Source: Piscinibacter sp.
Lineage (GTDB): Bacteria; Pseudomonadota; Gammaproteobacteria; Burkholderiales; Burkholderiaceae_C
DNA: 64,000 nucleotides
Assembly (NCBI GenBank): GCA_016706565.1
Contig: JADJJI010000013.1
Span: forward strand, 124,001-188,000
Direction: 5' to 3'
The notes under the pieces were generated by a model. It did no database searches. It was not told where the DNA came from and saw nothing but the letters and a program-made list of their open reading frames with translations. Shown here piece by piece: positions 49,867 to 59,112 of the stretch; positions within the stretch are counted from its first letter, which is position 1, and each line of letters opens with the position of its first letter. A program made the translations under genes and the position numbers.

Positions 49867-51393
49867 TCAGGCGACGGTGACCGGGATCTTGCCGATCTTC
49901 GCCTGCCATTCCTTCGGGCCGGTGTCGTGCACGCTGGTGCCCAGGGCGTCGACCGCCACCGTCACCGGCATGTCCTGGATCTCGAACTCGTAGATCGCTT
50001 CCATGCCCAGGTCGGCGAAGCCGGCCACGCGCGACTTCTTGATCGCCTTGGCGACGAGGTAGGCGGCGCCGCCCACTGCCATCAGGTAGGCGCTCTTGTG
50101 CTTGCGGATCGCCTCGATGGCCACCGGCCCGCGCTCGGCCTTGCCGACCATCGCGATCAGGCCCGTCTGCGCCAGCATCATCTCGGTGAACTTGTCCATG
50201 CGCGTGGCCGTGGTCGGGCCGGCCGGGCCGACGACCTCGTCGCGCACCGGGTCGACCGGGCCGACGTAGTAGATGACGCGGTTGGTGAATTCGACCGGCA
50301 GCTTTTCGCCCTTGGCCAGCATGTCCTGGATGCGCTTGTGCGCGGCGTCGCGGCCGGTGAGCAGCTTGCCGGACAGCAGCAGCGTGTCGCCCGGCTTCCA
50401 GCTCGCCACCTGCTCCTTGGTCAGCGTGTCGAGGTTGACCTTCTTGCTCTTGTTGTAGTCGGGCTGCCAGTGCACGTCGGGCCACAGGTCCAGGCTGGGC
50501 GGGTCGATGTAGGCCGGGCCGGAGCCGTCGAGCACGAAATGCGCATGGCGCGTGGCCGCGCAGTTCGGGATCATCGCCACCGGTTTGCTTGCCGCGTGCG
50601 TCGGGTACATGGCGATCTTCACGTCGAGCACGGTGGTTAGGCCGCCCAGGCCCTGCGCGCCGATGCCCAGCGCATTGATCTTGTCGCACAGCTCGATGCG
50701 CAGCTCCTCGGTCTTGTTCTGCGGCCCGCGCTTCTTCAGGTCGAACATGTCGATCGGGTCCATCAGCACGCCCTTGGCCATCAGCATGGCCTTCTCGGCC
50801 GTGCCGCCGATGCCGATGCCCAGCATGCCCGGCGGGCACCAGCCGGCGCCCATGGTCGGCACGGTCTTCATCACCCAGTCGACCAGGCTGTCGCTCGGGT
50901 TGAGCATGACGAACTTGCTCTTGTTCTCGCTGCCGCCGCCCTTGGCAGCGACCTGCACGTCCACCGTGTTGCCCGGCACCACGCTCATGTGCACGACGGC
51001 CGGCGTGTTGTCCTTGGTGTTCTTGCGCTCGAACTGCGGGTCGGCCACGATCGACGCGCGCAGCGTGTTCTCGGGGTCGTTGTAGCCGCGCCGCACACCT
51101 TCGTTGATGGCGTCCTCGATCGAGCCGGCGAAGCCCTCGAAGCGCACGTCCATGCCGATCTTCAGGAACACGTTGACGATGCCGGTGTCCTGGCAGATCG
51201 GGCGGCGGCCTTCGGCGCACATCTTCGAGTTGGTCAGGATCTGCGCGATCGCGTCCTTCGCCGCCGGACTCTGCTCCTGCGCATAGGCTCGGGCCAGGTG
51301 TTCGATGAAGTCGGCCGGGTGGTAGTAGCTGATGTACTGCAAGGCCGCGGCGACGCTGTCGACGAGGTCGGCGTATCGGATGGTGGTGGGCAT
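49867..51393 (-). CDS. fumA: Class I (iron-sulfur) fumarate hydratase
   Basis: The 508-residue enzyme has both the alpha part (CQDTGIVNVFLKIG, GGGSENKSKF, GTMGAGWCPPG-like segment and GIGGTAEKAM) and the beta part (LLSGKLLTGRDAAHKRI, GPAGPTTATRMDKFT, MVGKAERGP) of class I fumarases in one chain. Conserved cysteines in CQDTG, WCPPG and the IPNCAATRH segment are candidate cluster ligands. It interconverts fumarate and malate in the TCA cycle and is oxygen-sensitive. The ATG is at 51393; it diverges from the Pha antiporter operon. Confidence 0.95.
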   Translation of the reverse strand: MPTTIRYADLVDSVAAALQYISYYHPADFIEHLARAYAQEQSPAAKDAIAQILTNSKMCAEGRRPICQDTGIVNVFLKIGMDVRFEGFAGSIEDAINEGVRRGYNDPENTLRASIVADPQFERKNTKDNTPAVVHMSVVPGNTVDVQVAAKGGGSENKSKFVMLNPSDSLVDWVMKTVPTMGAGWCPPGMLGIGIGGTAEKAMLMAKGVLMDPIDMFDLKKRGPQNKTEELRIELCDKINALGIGAQGLGGLTTVLDVKIAMYPTHAASKPVAMIPNCAATRHAHFVLDGSGPAYIDPPSLDLWPDVHWQPDYNKSKKVNLDTLTKEQVASWKPGDTLLLSGKLLTGRDAAHKRIQDMLAKGEKLPVEFTNRVIYYVGPVDPVRDEVVGPAGPTTATRMDKFTEMMLAQTGLIAMVGKAERGPVAIEAIRKHKSAYLMAVGGAAYLVAKAIKKSRVAGFADLGMEAIYEFEIQDMPVTVAVDALGTSVHDTGPKEWQAKIGKIPVTVA

Positions 51394-51571
51394 GGCGGCT
51401 CCAGGCGGGTTCGGTGGCTTTCAGCGCGAAAGTGTAGCCATGGGGCTGACAGCTGCCTGATCCTGTCAAGCACGGCGGCGATGACCGCAGGAACGCGGGT
51501 GTACTGTCCGGGCCGGCGCGCTGCCTCCCTAGAATCGCGCCGGACCTGCCTCCCGATCCGACCCTCCACCG

Positions 51572-54394
51572 ATGAGTCCGCTTGCCCTTGTCATCCTGTT
51601 GCCGATGCTGCTGGGCACGAGCCTTTGCTTCTGGAGCGGGCGCGTGCAGACGCCGGCGCGACGCCGGCTGACCGCCTGGCTGGCTGCGGCCGTGACCGCC
51701 AGCGCGCTCGCACTGCTCCTGGCCCACGCGCCAGATGTTTTCGAGGGCCGGACGCTGCTGACGCGCACCGACTGGGTGGCCGCGATCGGGCTGAATGCGA
51801 ACTTCCGCCTCGACGGCCTCGCTCTGATGTTCGGGCTGATGATCACCGGCATCGGCCTGCTCATCATCCTGTACGCGGCCTGGTACCTCAAGCCCGAGGA
51901 TCCGGCCGGCAAGTTCTTCAGCCTGATGATGTTGTTCATGGCCGCGATGCTCGGCGTCGTGCTGTCGGACAACCTGCTGCTGCTGGTGGTGTTCTGGGAG
52001 CTGACCAGCATCTCGTCGTTCCTGCTGGTGGGCTACTGGGGCCACAAGGCCGAGGCGCGCGCGGGGGCGCGCATGGCGCTGGCGGTCACCGGAGGCGGCG
52101 GGCTGGTGCTGCTGGCCGGCGTGGTGCTGCTCGGGCAGATGGCCGGCAGCTACGACCTGTCGGTGATGTTCGAGCGTGTGCCGCAGATCCACGCCCATGC
52201 GCAATTCCCGCTCGCGCTGGTGCTGATCCTGATCGGTTGCTTCACCAAGAGCGCGCAGCTGCCGTTTCACTTCTGGCTGCCCGAGGCGATGGCCGCGCCG
52301 ACGCCGGTTTCGGCCTACCTGCACTCGGCCACCATGGTCAAGGCCGGCATCTTTCTGCTTGCCCGGCTCTATCCGGTGCTCGGCGGCGCCGGGCTGTTCG
52401 AGGCCATCGTCGCTCCCGTCGGGCTGGCGACGATGGTCTTCGCCGCCTATGTGGCCGTGTTCAAGCACGACCTGAAGGGCCTGCTCGCCTACTCGACCAT
52501 CAGCCACCTGGGGCTGATCACCTTCCTGATCGGGCTGGCCACGCCACTGTCCGCTGTGGCGGCGGTGTTCCACATCCTGAACCACGCCACCTTCAAGGCC
52601 TCGCTCTTCATGACCGCCGGGATCATCGATCACGAGACCGGCACACGCGACATGCGCCGGCTCGCCGGGCTGTTGAAATACATGCCCTGGACGGCGACGC
52701 TGGCCATGATCGCGGCCGCGTCGATGGCGGGGGTTCCGCTGGCCAATGGCTTCCTGTCCAAGGAGATGTTCTTCGACGAGGCTGTCGGCGCGCAGCGCGG
52801 GCTTGCCTGGGGCGTGCTCGTGCCGCTGGCGGCGACACTCGGTGGCATCTGCGCGGTGGCCTATTCGCTGCGCTTCATCCACGACGTGTTCTTCAATGGA
52901 TCGCCGAAGGACCTGCCCAACCCGCATCCGCACGAACCGCCCTGGCTGATGAAGGCGCCGGTGGCGCTGCTCGTCGTGCTGTGCGTGTCGGTCGGCATCG
53001 CGCCGGCGCTGACCTTCGGGCCGCTGGTGCACATCGCGGCCAAGGCGGTGCTCGGAGCACCGCTGCCCGAGTACCACCTGGCGATCTGGCACGGCTTCAA
53101 CCTGCCGCTGGCGATGAGCACGGTGGCGCTGGCCGGCGGCGTGGCGATGTACTTTGCGCTGCAGCGCCAGTTCAAGTTGCACCTGCATCATCCGAAGGGC
53201 TGGACGGGGCGCCTGATCTTCACCCACGCGATCGACGGCCTGTTCGCGCTGGCCGGCCGCTTCACGCAGCGGCTGGAGAACGGCTCGCTGCAGCGTTACG
53301 CGGCGTGGATGATTGGTTTCGCCGTGCTGCTCGCCTCCTGGCCGTGGCTGACGGTTTCCGGCGGCGCGCCGGGCACCGGCACGCGCACGTTGTTGCCCGT
53401 TTCGCCGCTGGCGCTGGTGCCCTGGGCGCTGCTGATCGCCGCTGGCGCCGCGCTGGTGCTGACGCACCACCAGCGCTTCCGCGCTGTGGTGCTGGTCGGC
53501 GTGGTCGGGCTGGTGACCTCGCTGACCTTCCTGGCGCTGTCGGCGCCCGATCTCGCACTCACCCAGCTGTCGGTGGAAGTGGTGTCCACCGTGCTGCTGC
53601 TGATGGGCCTGGCGCTGCTGCCGCAGACCACGCCGCGCGAATCTAGCGGCGTCCGCAAGGCGCGCGATGTGCTACTTGCGCTGGCCGGTGGCGGCGGCAT
53701 CGCCTGGCTGACCTGGTTGATGCTGACGCGCGACCACGACTCGATCGCCTGGTACTTCCTGGAGAACTCGGTGGCCAAGGGTGGCGGCACCAACGCCGTC
53801 AACGTCATATTGGTCGACTTCCGCGGCTACGACACCTTTGGAGAGATCACCGTGCTGGGCATCGCCGCGGTCGGCGTGCTGGCGCTGCTCGACGGCTTTC
53901 GCGCGCGCCGTCCCGAGGCCGACGCGCAGGGCCGCGCCTGGAGCTTCGAGCGGCAGCCGCTGATGCTGCGCGTGGCCTCGCGCATCGTGCTGCCGCTGGC
54001 GCTGGTGGCCAGCGTCTATATCTTCTGGCGCGGCCACAACCTGCCTGGCGGCGGCTTCATCGCCGGCCTGGTCACGGCGATCGCGCTGGTGCTGCAGTAC
54101 ATGGCGCTGGGCCAGGACCGTGCCGAAGCGCTGCTGGGCGCCGGCGGCGGGCGCCGCTACACGCGCTGGATCGCCACCGGCCTGGCCATCGCCGGGCTGA
54201 CCGGCGTGGGCGCCTTCGTCTTCGGACGGCCGTTCCTGACCAGCGCCTTCGGCCACCCGGTGGCGCCTGTGCTGGGCGAACTGCCGCTGGCCACGGCGGC
54301 ACTGTTCGACCTCGGCGTCTACGTCACGGTGGTTGGCGCGACCCTGCTGATGGTCTCGGCGCTCGGCGCGGCGAGCAAGGAGCGCTCGGCATGA
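51572..54394 (+). CDS. phaAB: Pha/Mrp cation:H+ antiporter subunit A with fused subunit B domain
   Basis: The 940-residue protein has a NuoL-like core (for example QLPFHFWLPEAMAAPTPVSAYLHSATMVKAG), a MrpA C-terminal part, and a final MrpB domain (ASVYIFWRGHNLPGGGFIAGLVTAIALVLQYMALG). The A-B fusion is typical of group 2 Mrp systems of proteobacteria such as Sinorhizobium PhaAB. The multi-subunit complex exchanges Na+ or K+ for H+ in the inner membrane, aiding pH and salt tolerance. A TAGAAT element (51530-51535) upstream may be the -10. Its stop overlaps the phaC start (ATGA). Confidence 0.95.
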   Translation: MSPLALVILLPMLLGTSLCFWSGRVQTPARRRLTAWLAAAVTASALALLLAHAPDVFEGRTLLTRTDWVAAIGLNANFRLDGLALMFGLMITGIGLLIILYAAWYLKPEDPAGKFFSLMMLFMAAMLGVVLSDNLLLLVVFWELTSISSFLLVGYWGHKAEARAGARMALAVTGGGGLVLLAGVVLLGQMAGSYDLSVMFERVPQIHAHAQFPLALVLILIGCFTKSAQLPFHFWLPEAMAAPTPVSAYLHSATMVKAGIFLLARLYPVLGGAGLFEAIVAPVGLATMVFAAYVAVFKHDLKGLLAYSTISHLGLITFLIGLATPLSAVAAVFHILNHATFKASLFMTAGIIDHETGTRDMRRLAGLLKYMPWTATLAMIAAASMAGVPLANGFLSKEMFFDEAVGAQRGLAWGVLVPLAATLGGICAVAYSLRFIHDVFFNGSPKDLPNPHPHEPPWLMKAPVALLVVLCVSVGIAPALTFGPLVHIAAKAVLGAPLPEYHLAIWHGFNLPLAMSTVALAGGVAMYFALQRQFKLHLHHPKGWTGRLIFTHAIDGLFALAGRFTQRLENGSLQRYAAWMIGFAVLLASWPWLTVSGGAPGTGTRTLLPVSPLALVPWALLIAAGAALVLTHHQRFRAVVLVGVVGLVTSLTFLALSAPDLALTQLSVEVVSTVLLLMGLALLPQTTPRESSGVRKARDVLLALAGGGGIAWLTWLMLTRDHDSIAWYFLENSVAKGGGTNAVNVILVDFRGYDTFGEITVLGIAAVGVLALLDGFRARRPEADAQGRAWSFERQPLMLRVASRIVLPLALVASVYIFWRGHNLPGGGFIAGLVTAIALVLQYMALGQDRAEALLGAGGGRRYTRWIATGLAIAGLTGVGAFVFGRPFLTSAFGHPVAPVLGELPLATAALFDLGVYVTVVGATLLMVSALGAASKERSA

Positions 54395-54750
54395 TCAGCA
54401 TGGAACTGCTCGTCGCCAGCGGCGTCGGCTGGGTCACCGCCTGCGGCATCTACCTGCTGCTGCGTGGCCGCACCTTCCCGGTGGTGCTGGGCCTGACGCT
54501 GATCGGCTACGCGGTCAACGTGTTCATCTTCGCGATGGGCCGGCTCTGGAGCAATGCCGCGCCCATCGTTGCAGGCACCACTGCGGTGGCCGATCCGCTG
54601 CCGCAGGCGCTGGTGCTGACGGCCATCGTGATCGGCTTCGCCACTACCGGATTCGTCATCGAACTCGCGCTGCGCGGCCGGCAAGAGTCTGGCACCGACC
54701 ATGTCGACGGGCAGCGCGACCGCGCAGACGGCGAAGGGGCCGCGCAATGA
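54391..54750 (+). CDS. phaC: Pha/Mrp antiporter subunit C (NuoK-like)
   Basis: The 119-residue protein has three helices with the MrpC/NuoK motifs GIYLLLRGRTFPVVLGLTLIGYAVNVFIFAMGRL and DPLPQALVLTAIVIGFATTGFVIEL. It is a membrane subunit of the antiporter and overlaps both neighbours by ATGA. The C-terminal 25 residues are polar and not conserved. Confidence 0.95.
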   Translation: MISMELLVASGVGWVTACGIYLLLRGRTFPVVLGLTLIGYAVNVFIFAMGRLWSNAAPIVAGTTAVADPLPQALVLTAIVIGFATTGFVIELALRGRQESGTDHVDGQRDRADGEGAAQ

Positions 54751-56363
54751 GCCTGGCGAGCCTGTTCGACACCCACCTTGCCATCCTGCCGGTGCTGTTG
54801 CCCGCGGCCACGGCGATGCTGCTGCTCCTGCAAGGCGACGCCGCCGGCGACACCTCCGGCAGCCACGGGCACCACAAGCAGAAATGGGCGCGGCGCATCG
54901 CCATCGCCTCGGTCACGCTGGGCCTGCTGCTGGCCGCGCGGCTGGCGATCGAGGCTCATGCCGGGCCGGGGGCACTGCGCGTCTACCGTGTCGGCGACTG
55001 GCCGGCACCGTTCGGCATCGTGCTGGTGGTCGACCGCCTGTCGGCGCTGATGCTGCTGTTGACCGCCTGCGTGGCGCTGCCGGTGCTGGTCTACGCCAGT
55101 GGCGGCTGGGATGCGCACGGTCGCCACTTCCACGCCCTGTTCCAGTTCCAGTTGATGGGGCTGAACGGCGCCTTCGTCACCGGCGACCTGTTCAACCTGT
55201 TCGTCTTCTTCGAGGTGCTGCTCATCGCCAGCTACGTGCTCATGCTGCACGGCCAGGGTCGCGAGCGCTACCGCGTCGGCATGCACTACGTGGTGCTCAA
55301 CCTGATCGCCTCGGCGCTGTTCCTGATCGGCGTGGCGTTGCTGTACGCGCTGACCGGCACGCTCAACTTCGCCGACCTGGCGCTGCGTGTGCCGAAGGTG
55401 ACGGGCTCCGACGCGGTGGTGCTGCAGGCCGCGGCGCTGCTGTTGCTGGTGGTGTTTGGCTTCAAGGCGGCGTTGATGCCGCTGGCAATGTGGCTGCCGG
55501 CCACCTACGCGGCGGCCAGCGCGCCGGTGGCGGCGTTGTTCGCGATCATGACCAAGGTCGGCGTCTATGCCATCGTGCGTGTGCACGGCGTGGTGTTCGG
55601 CGCCGATGCCGGTGCCTCGGCCTTCACCGTGCAGCCGCTGCTGCTGCCGCTGGCGCTGCTCACCTCGGCGGTGGGCGTGCTGGGCGCGCTCGCTGCACAC
55701 ACGCTGCCGCGCCTGATCGCCTGGCTGACGGTGTCCTCGGTAGGCACCGTGCTGGCGGCACTCGGCCTGTTCAGCGCCGCGGCCTGGTCAGCGGCGCTCT
55801 ACTACATGGCCAACAGCACGCTGGTCATCGCCGGGCTGTTCCTGCTCGCCGAGCTGGTCTCGGCGCAACGCGGCGAGGTGGGCGAGCGCCTCGAGCCGGC
55901 CTCGGCGGTGGCACAGCCGACGCTGCTCGGCCTGATGCTGCTGCTGGCGGCGGCCTCGGTGGCCGGCCTGCCGCCGCTGCCCGGCTTCATCGGCAAACTG
56001 ATGATCCTTCAGGCCTCGCTGCCCCATTCCGCAGTGGTGGCGGTGTGGTCGGTGGTGCTGACGGTGGGCTTGCTCACGCTGGTCGGGCTGGCGCGCGCTG
56101 GCAGTATCCTGTTCTGGAACGTGCGCAGCGACATGCCTTCCTCGGCCTCGGGAGCGAGCCCGCGGCTGATCGTTGCGACGCTCGTGCTGCTGGGCTTCAG
56201 CGTGGCGATGAGCGGTTTCGCCGAGCCGCTCAAGCGCTACACCGATGCGGCTGCGGCGCAACTGTTCGACCGCCGCGCCTACGCCGAGGCCGTGCTCGGC
56301 GCTCAAGGCCTGCAGACCGAAACCACGCGGCCCTACCGCGTCACGCCGGGGGGACCGAAATGA
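54747..56363 (+). CDS. phaD: Pha/Mrp antiporter subunit D (NuoN/NuoM-like)
   Basis: The 538-residue protein has about 14 helices and the antiporter-like core: GDLFNLFVFFEVLLIASYVLMLHG, FGFKAALMPLAMWLPATYAAASAPVAALFAIMTKVGVYA and the GLPPLPGFIGKLMIL loop. It supplies one of the two proton/cation channels of the complex, with subunit A. Its start overlaps phaC and its stop overlaps phaE (ATGA each). Confidence 0.95.
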   Translation: MSLASLFDTHLAILPVLLPAATAMLLLLQGDAAGDTSGSHGHHKQKWARRIAIASVTLGLLLAARLAIEAHAGPGALRVYRVGDWPAPFGIVLVVDRLSALMLLLTACVALPVLVYASGGWDAHGRHFHALFQFQLMGLNGAFVTGDLFNLFVFFEVLLIASYVLMLHGQGRERYRVGMHYVVLNLIASALFLIGVALLYALTGTLNFADLALRVPKVTGSDAVVLQAAALLLLVVFGFKAALMPLAMWLPATYAAASAPVAALFAIMTKVGVYAIVRVHGVVFGADAGASAFTVQPLLLPLALLTSAVGVLGALAAHTLPRLIAWLTVSSVGTVLAALGLFSAAAWSAALYYMANSTLVIAGLFLLAELVSAQRGEVGERLEPASAVAQPTLLGLMLLLAAASVAGLPPLPGFIGKLMILQASLPHSAVVAVWSVVLTVGLLTLVGLARAGSILFWNVRSDMPSSASGASPRLIVATLVLLGFSVAMSGFAEPLKRYTDAAAAQLFDRRAYAEAVLGAQGLQTETTRPYRVTPGGPK

Positions 56364-56866
56364 ACACGCCGCCGAAGACCCCGGCCGGCTGGCTGTCGCA
56401 CCCGGTGGTGTCGCTGCTGATCGCCGCCACCTGGCTGCTGCTGCAGCAGAGCCTGGCGGTGCCACAGCTCATCGCCGCGACGGTGCTGGCCCTGCTGCTG
56501 CCGCGCCTGCTGCACGGCTTCCTCGGGACCGCTATCCGGCTGCGCGCGCCGGGCGCCGCGCTGCGTTTCGTCGGCGTGGTGCTGTGGGACATCGTGGTAT
56601 CCAACCTCACCGTGGCCCGGCTGGTGCTCGACCCGCGTGCCAAGCCGCAGCCGGCCTGGGTGCCGGTGCCGCTGGCGCTCACCCATCCGGCTGCGATCAC
56701 GCTGCTGGCCAGCGTCATCACCACCACGCCGGGCACGGTGTCCTGCGTGGTCGACGAGGCGCGCGGCGAGATCCTCGTGCATGCGCTGGACTGCGCCGAT
56801 GCGGCCGGGATGGCCGCGCAGATCAAGCAGCGCTACGAGGCGCCGCTGATGGAGATCTTCGGATGA
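56360..56866 (+). CDS. phaE: Pha/Mrp antiporter subunit E
   Basis: The 168-residue protein has two or three N-terminal helices followed by the MrpE cytoplasmic domain with VSNLTVARLVLDPRAKPQPAWVPVPL and LASVITTTPGTVSCVVDEARGEILVHALDC. It is needed for assembly of the antiporter. ATGA overlaps join it to phaD and phaF. Confidence 0.94.
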   Translation: MNTPPKTPAGWLSHPVVSLLIAATWLLLQQSLAVPQLIAATVLALLLPRLLHGFLGTAIRLRAPGAALRFVGVVLWDIVVSNLTVARLVLDPRAKPQPAWVPVPLALTHPAAITLLASVITTTPGTVSCVVDEARGEILVHALDCADAAGMAAQIKQRYEAPLMEIFG

Positions 56867-57138
56867 GCCCGCTCGCCCTGGCCTTGAACTTCGCGCTTGG
56901 CGCCGTATCTGTATCGATGCTTCTGTGCGCCTGGCGGCTGCTGCGTGGGCCGGAAGTCACCGACCGGCTGCTGGCGCTGGACACCCTGTACATCAACACC
57001 GTGGCGCTGGTGATCCTGCTCGGGCTGCGCTGGCAGACGGCCCTGCTGTTCGAGGCGGCGCTGATCATCGCGATGCTGGGCTTCGTGTCCACCGTCGCGC
57101 TGGCGCGTTACCTCAGTCGCGGCGACGTGGTCGAGTAA
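56863..57138 (+). CDS. phaF: Pha/Mrp antiporter subunit F
   Basis: The 91-residue protein has three helices with the MrpF signature RLLRGPEVTDRLLALDTLYINTVALVILLG and a polar end YLSRGDVVE. It overlaps phaE by ATGA and precedes phaG by 13 bases. Confidence 0.94.
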   Translation: MSPLALALNFALGAVSVSMLLCAWRLLRGPEVTDRLLALDTLYINTVALVILLGLRWQTALLFEAALIIAMLGFVSTVALARYLSRGDVVE

Positions 57139-57151
57139 TGAGGACGACACG

Positions 57152-57490
57152 ATGAGCGAACTGCCGCTGTGGATGGAGTGGATCGTCGCCGCGCTGCTCG
57201 TGACCGGCGGTGTGTTCGCGCTGGTCGGTGCGATCGGCATGGTGCGCTTCCCCGATTTCTACATGCGGCTGCATGCCCCCACCAAGTCCACCACGCTGGG
57301 CGTGGGCGGCGTGCTGCTGGCCAGCCTGACGGTGTCGTGGTGGCGCGGCGAATTCGGTGTGCCGGAACTGCTGATCGCGCTGTTCCTGTTCATCACGGCG
57401 CCGGTGTCGGCCAATCTTCTGGCCAAGGCGGCGATGCACTTGCGCGTGCCGTCGAAGGCGGGCGACCCGCCGCGGGGCGGTACACCGTGA
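57152..57490 (+). CDS. phaG: Pha/Mrp antiporter subunit G
   Basis: The 112-residue protein has three helices and the MrpG motif GAIGMVRFPDFYMRLHAPTKSTTLGVGGVLLAS. It completes the seven-subunit set (A and B fused). Its stop overlaps the GTG start of a DUF2062 gene (GTGA), so the operon continues beyond the usual pha genes. Confidence 0.94.
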   Translation: MSELPLWMEWIVAALLVTGGVFALVGAIGMVRFPDFYMRLHAPTKSTTLGVGGVLLASLTVSWWRGEFGVPELLIALFLFITAPVSANLLAKAAMHLRVPSKAGDPPRGGTP

Positions 57491-58026
57491 AGCCCGGTGG
57501 CTGGCGCGACTGGCTGCCCAGTGAGCAGGCGCTGAAGGGCAATCGCTGGCTGCGCTGGATCGGCCCGGCGCTGCACCACCCGCGCCTGTGGCACCTGAAC
57601 CGCCGCGGCGTGGCGCTGGGCCTCGCGCTGGGGTTGTTCTTCGGCCTGCTGATCCCGGTTGCGCAGATCCCGCTCGCCGGCGGCGCGGCGGTGCTGCTGC
57701 GCGCCAACCTGCCGATGGCGGTGGCCAGCACGCTGGTCACCAACCCGGTCACCTTCGGGCCGGTGTATTACGCTGCCTGGCGCACCGGCAGCGCGATCCT
57801 CGGTGACGACGGGCTTTCGCAGCCGCCCGCGGCGCAGTCCGAGGCGCCGCAGGGCAGCTGGTGGCAGCGCTCCTGGCAGCGCATCCAGCAGGCTGGCAAG
57901 CCGCTGCTGCTGGGTCTGGCGATCTTCGCCACCGGTTTCGGGCTGCTGAGCTATCTGCTGGTCACGCTGGCGTGGCGGCTCAAGGTGGTCATGGCGCGGC
58001 GCCGGCGCCGCAAAGCCTACGCCTGA
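57487..58026 (+). CDS. DUF2062 membrane protein coupled to the pha operon
   Basis: The 179-residue protein has the DUF2062 layout: an N-terminal polar stretch, then GVALGLALGLFFGLLIPVAQIPLAGGAAVLLRANLPMAVASTLVTNPVTFGPVYYAAWRTGSAIL, and a last helix before a basic tail RRRRRK. The GTG start is fixed by overlap with the phaG stop. The function of DUF2062 is unknown. Its end overlaps the convergent CaCA gene by 10 bases (58017-58026). Its place in the operon suggests a link to ion or membrane homeostasis. Confidence 0.88.
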   Translation: MKPGGWRDWLPSEQALKGNRWLRWIGPALHHPRLWHLNRRGVALGLALGLFFGLLIPVAQIPLAGGAAVLLRANLPMAVASTLVTNPVTFGPVYYAAWRTGSAILGDDGLSQPPAAQSEAPQGSWWQRSWQRIQQAGKPLLLGLAIFATGFGLLSYLLVTLAWRLKVVMARRRRRKAYA

Positions 58027-59093
58027 CGCGCCGGCCGCAGCAGCATCACGATCAACGTCACCACAGTCAGCGGCACGACGAAACCGAGCATGACCTTGCT
58101 GAAGAAGGGCAGCGCGTCGTGTTGCTGCGCGGCCAGGATCAGGTAGGCGACGTAGGCCAGGTAGTAGCCGACGAAGACGCCACCCTCCCAGCGTGCGATC
58201 TCGCGGCCGGTCACGAACACCGGCAGGCAGGCCAGGCTGACCGCCAGCATCACCCACATGTCGAAGGACAGCAGCGACGGCGCCAGCGGCAGCTCGCCCC
58301 CGCCGGCTGCCAGCCCCGAAAGCCCCAAGCAGCCGAGGATGTTGAAGGTGTTGCTGCCGACCACGTTGCCCACCGCGATGTCGCGCTCGCCCTTCAGGGC
58401 TGCAGTGATCGAGGTGGCCACTTCGGGCATGGACGTGCCGGCGGCGACGATGGTCAGGGCGATCACCACGTCGCTGACGCCCAGCGCTTTCGCGAAGTTC
58501 ACCGCCGCGCCGACCAGTGCATCCGAGCCGACGACCAGGAAGCCCAGCCCGGCTGCGATCAGCAGCAGTTGCACCGGCAGCTTCGAGTCCCAGGCGCCGG
58601 GTGCGGCCGGCCTGACCTCGTCGTCGTACTCGCTGGCCTGCGCCGAGGCACGGCGCGACTGCACGATCAGGAACACCGTGTAGGCGACCATCAGCACGGT
58701 GAGCAAGGCGGCGTCGAAGGCGCCGAGCTTCCCGTCCAGGCCGAGCAGGAGGAGCAGCAGCGCCGCGCCGATCATGATCGGCACTTCCTGGCGGATCAGC
58801 TGCAGGTTCACCACCAGCGGCGTGATCAGCGCGCTCGCGCCGAGGATGAACAGCACGTTGAAGATGTTGCTGCCCACCACGTTGCCGATGGCGATGTCGG
58901 TGCGGCCGTCGAGCACCGCACCGACGGACACCGCGACCTCGGGCGCGCTGGTGCCGAAAGCGACGATGGTCAGGCCGACCACCAGCGGCGAGATCCCGAA
59001 GGACAGCGCCAGCTTCGAGGCGCCGCGCACCAGCAGCGTGGCGCCGATCACCAGGCCGGCGAGTCCGGCGACGAACAGCAGCGCGTCCGACAT
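58017..59093 (-). CDS. CaCA-family calcium/sodium (cation) antiporter
   Basis: The 358-residue protein has two repeats of the CaCA alpha motif: GLTIVAFGTSAPEVAVSVGAVLDGRTDIAIGNVVGSNIFN and VIALTIVAAGTSMPEVATSITAALKGERDIAVGNVVGSNTFN, each in a five-helix half. It should exchange Ca2+ for Na+ or H+ (YrbG-like) in the inner membrane. It converges on, and overlaps by 10 bases, the DUF2062 gene at the end of the pha operon. The YqhA-like gene lies 19 bases upstream on the same strand. Confidence 0.94.
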   Translation of the reverse strand: MSDALLFVAGLAGLVIGATLLVRGASKLALSFGISPLVVGLTIVAFGTSAPEVAVSVGAVLDGRTDIAIGNVVGSNIFNVLFILGASALITPLVVNLQLIRQEVPIMIGAALLLLLLGLDGKLGAFDAALLTVLMVAYTVFLIVQSRRASAQASEYDDEVRPAAPGAWDSKLPVQLLLIAAGLGFLVVGSDALVGAAVNFAKALGVSDVVIALTIVAAGTSMPEVATSITAALKGERDIAVGNVVGSNTFNILGCLGLSGLAAGGGELPLAPSLLSFDMWVMLAVSLACLPVFVTGREIARWEGGVFVGYYLAYVAYLILAAQQHDALPFFSKVMLGFVVPLTVVTLIVMLLRPARQA

Positions 59094-59112
59094 GGCGTGG
59101 GCGTCTGTGTCG

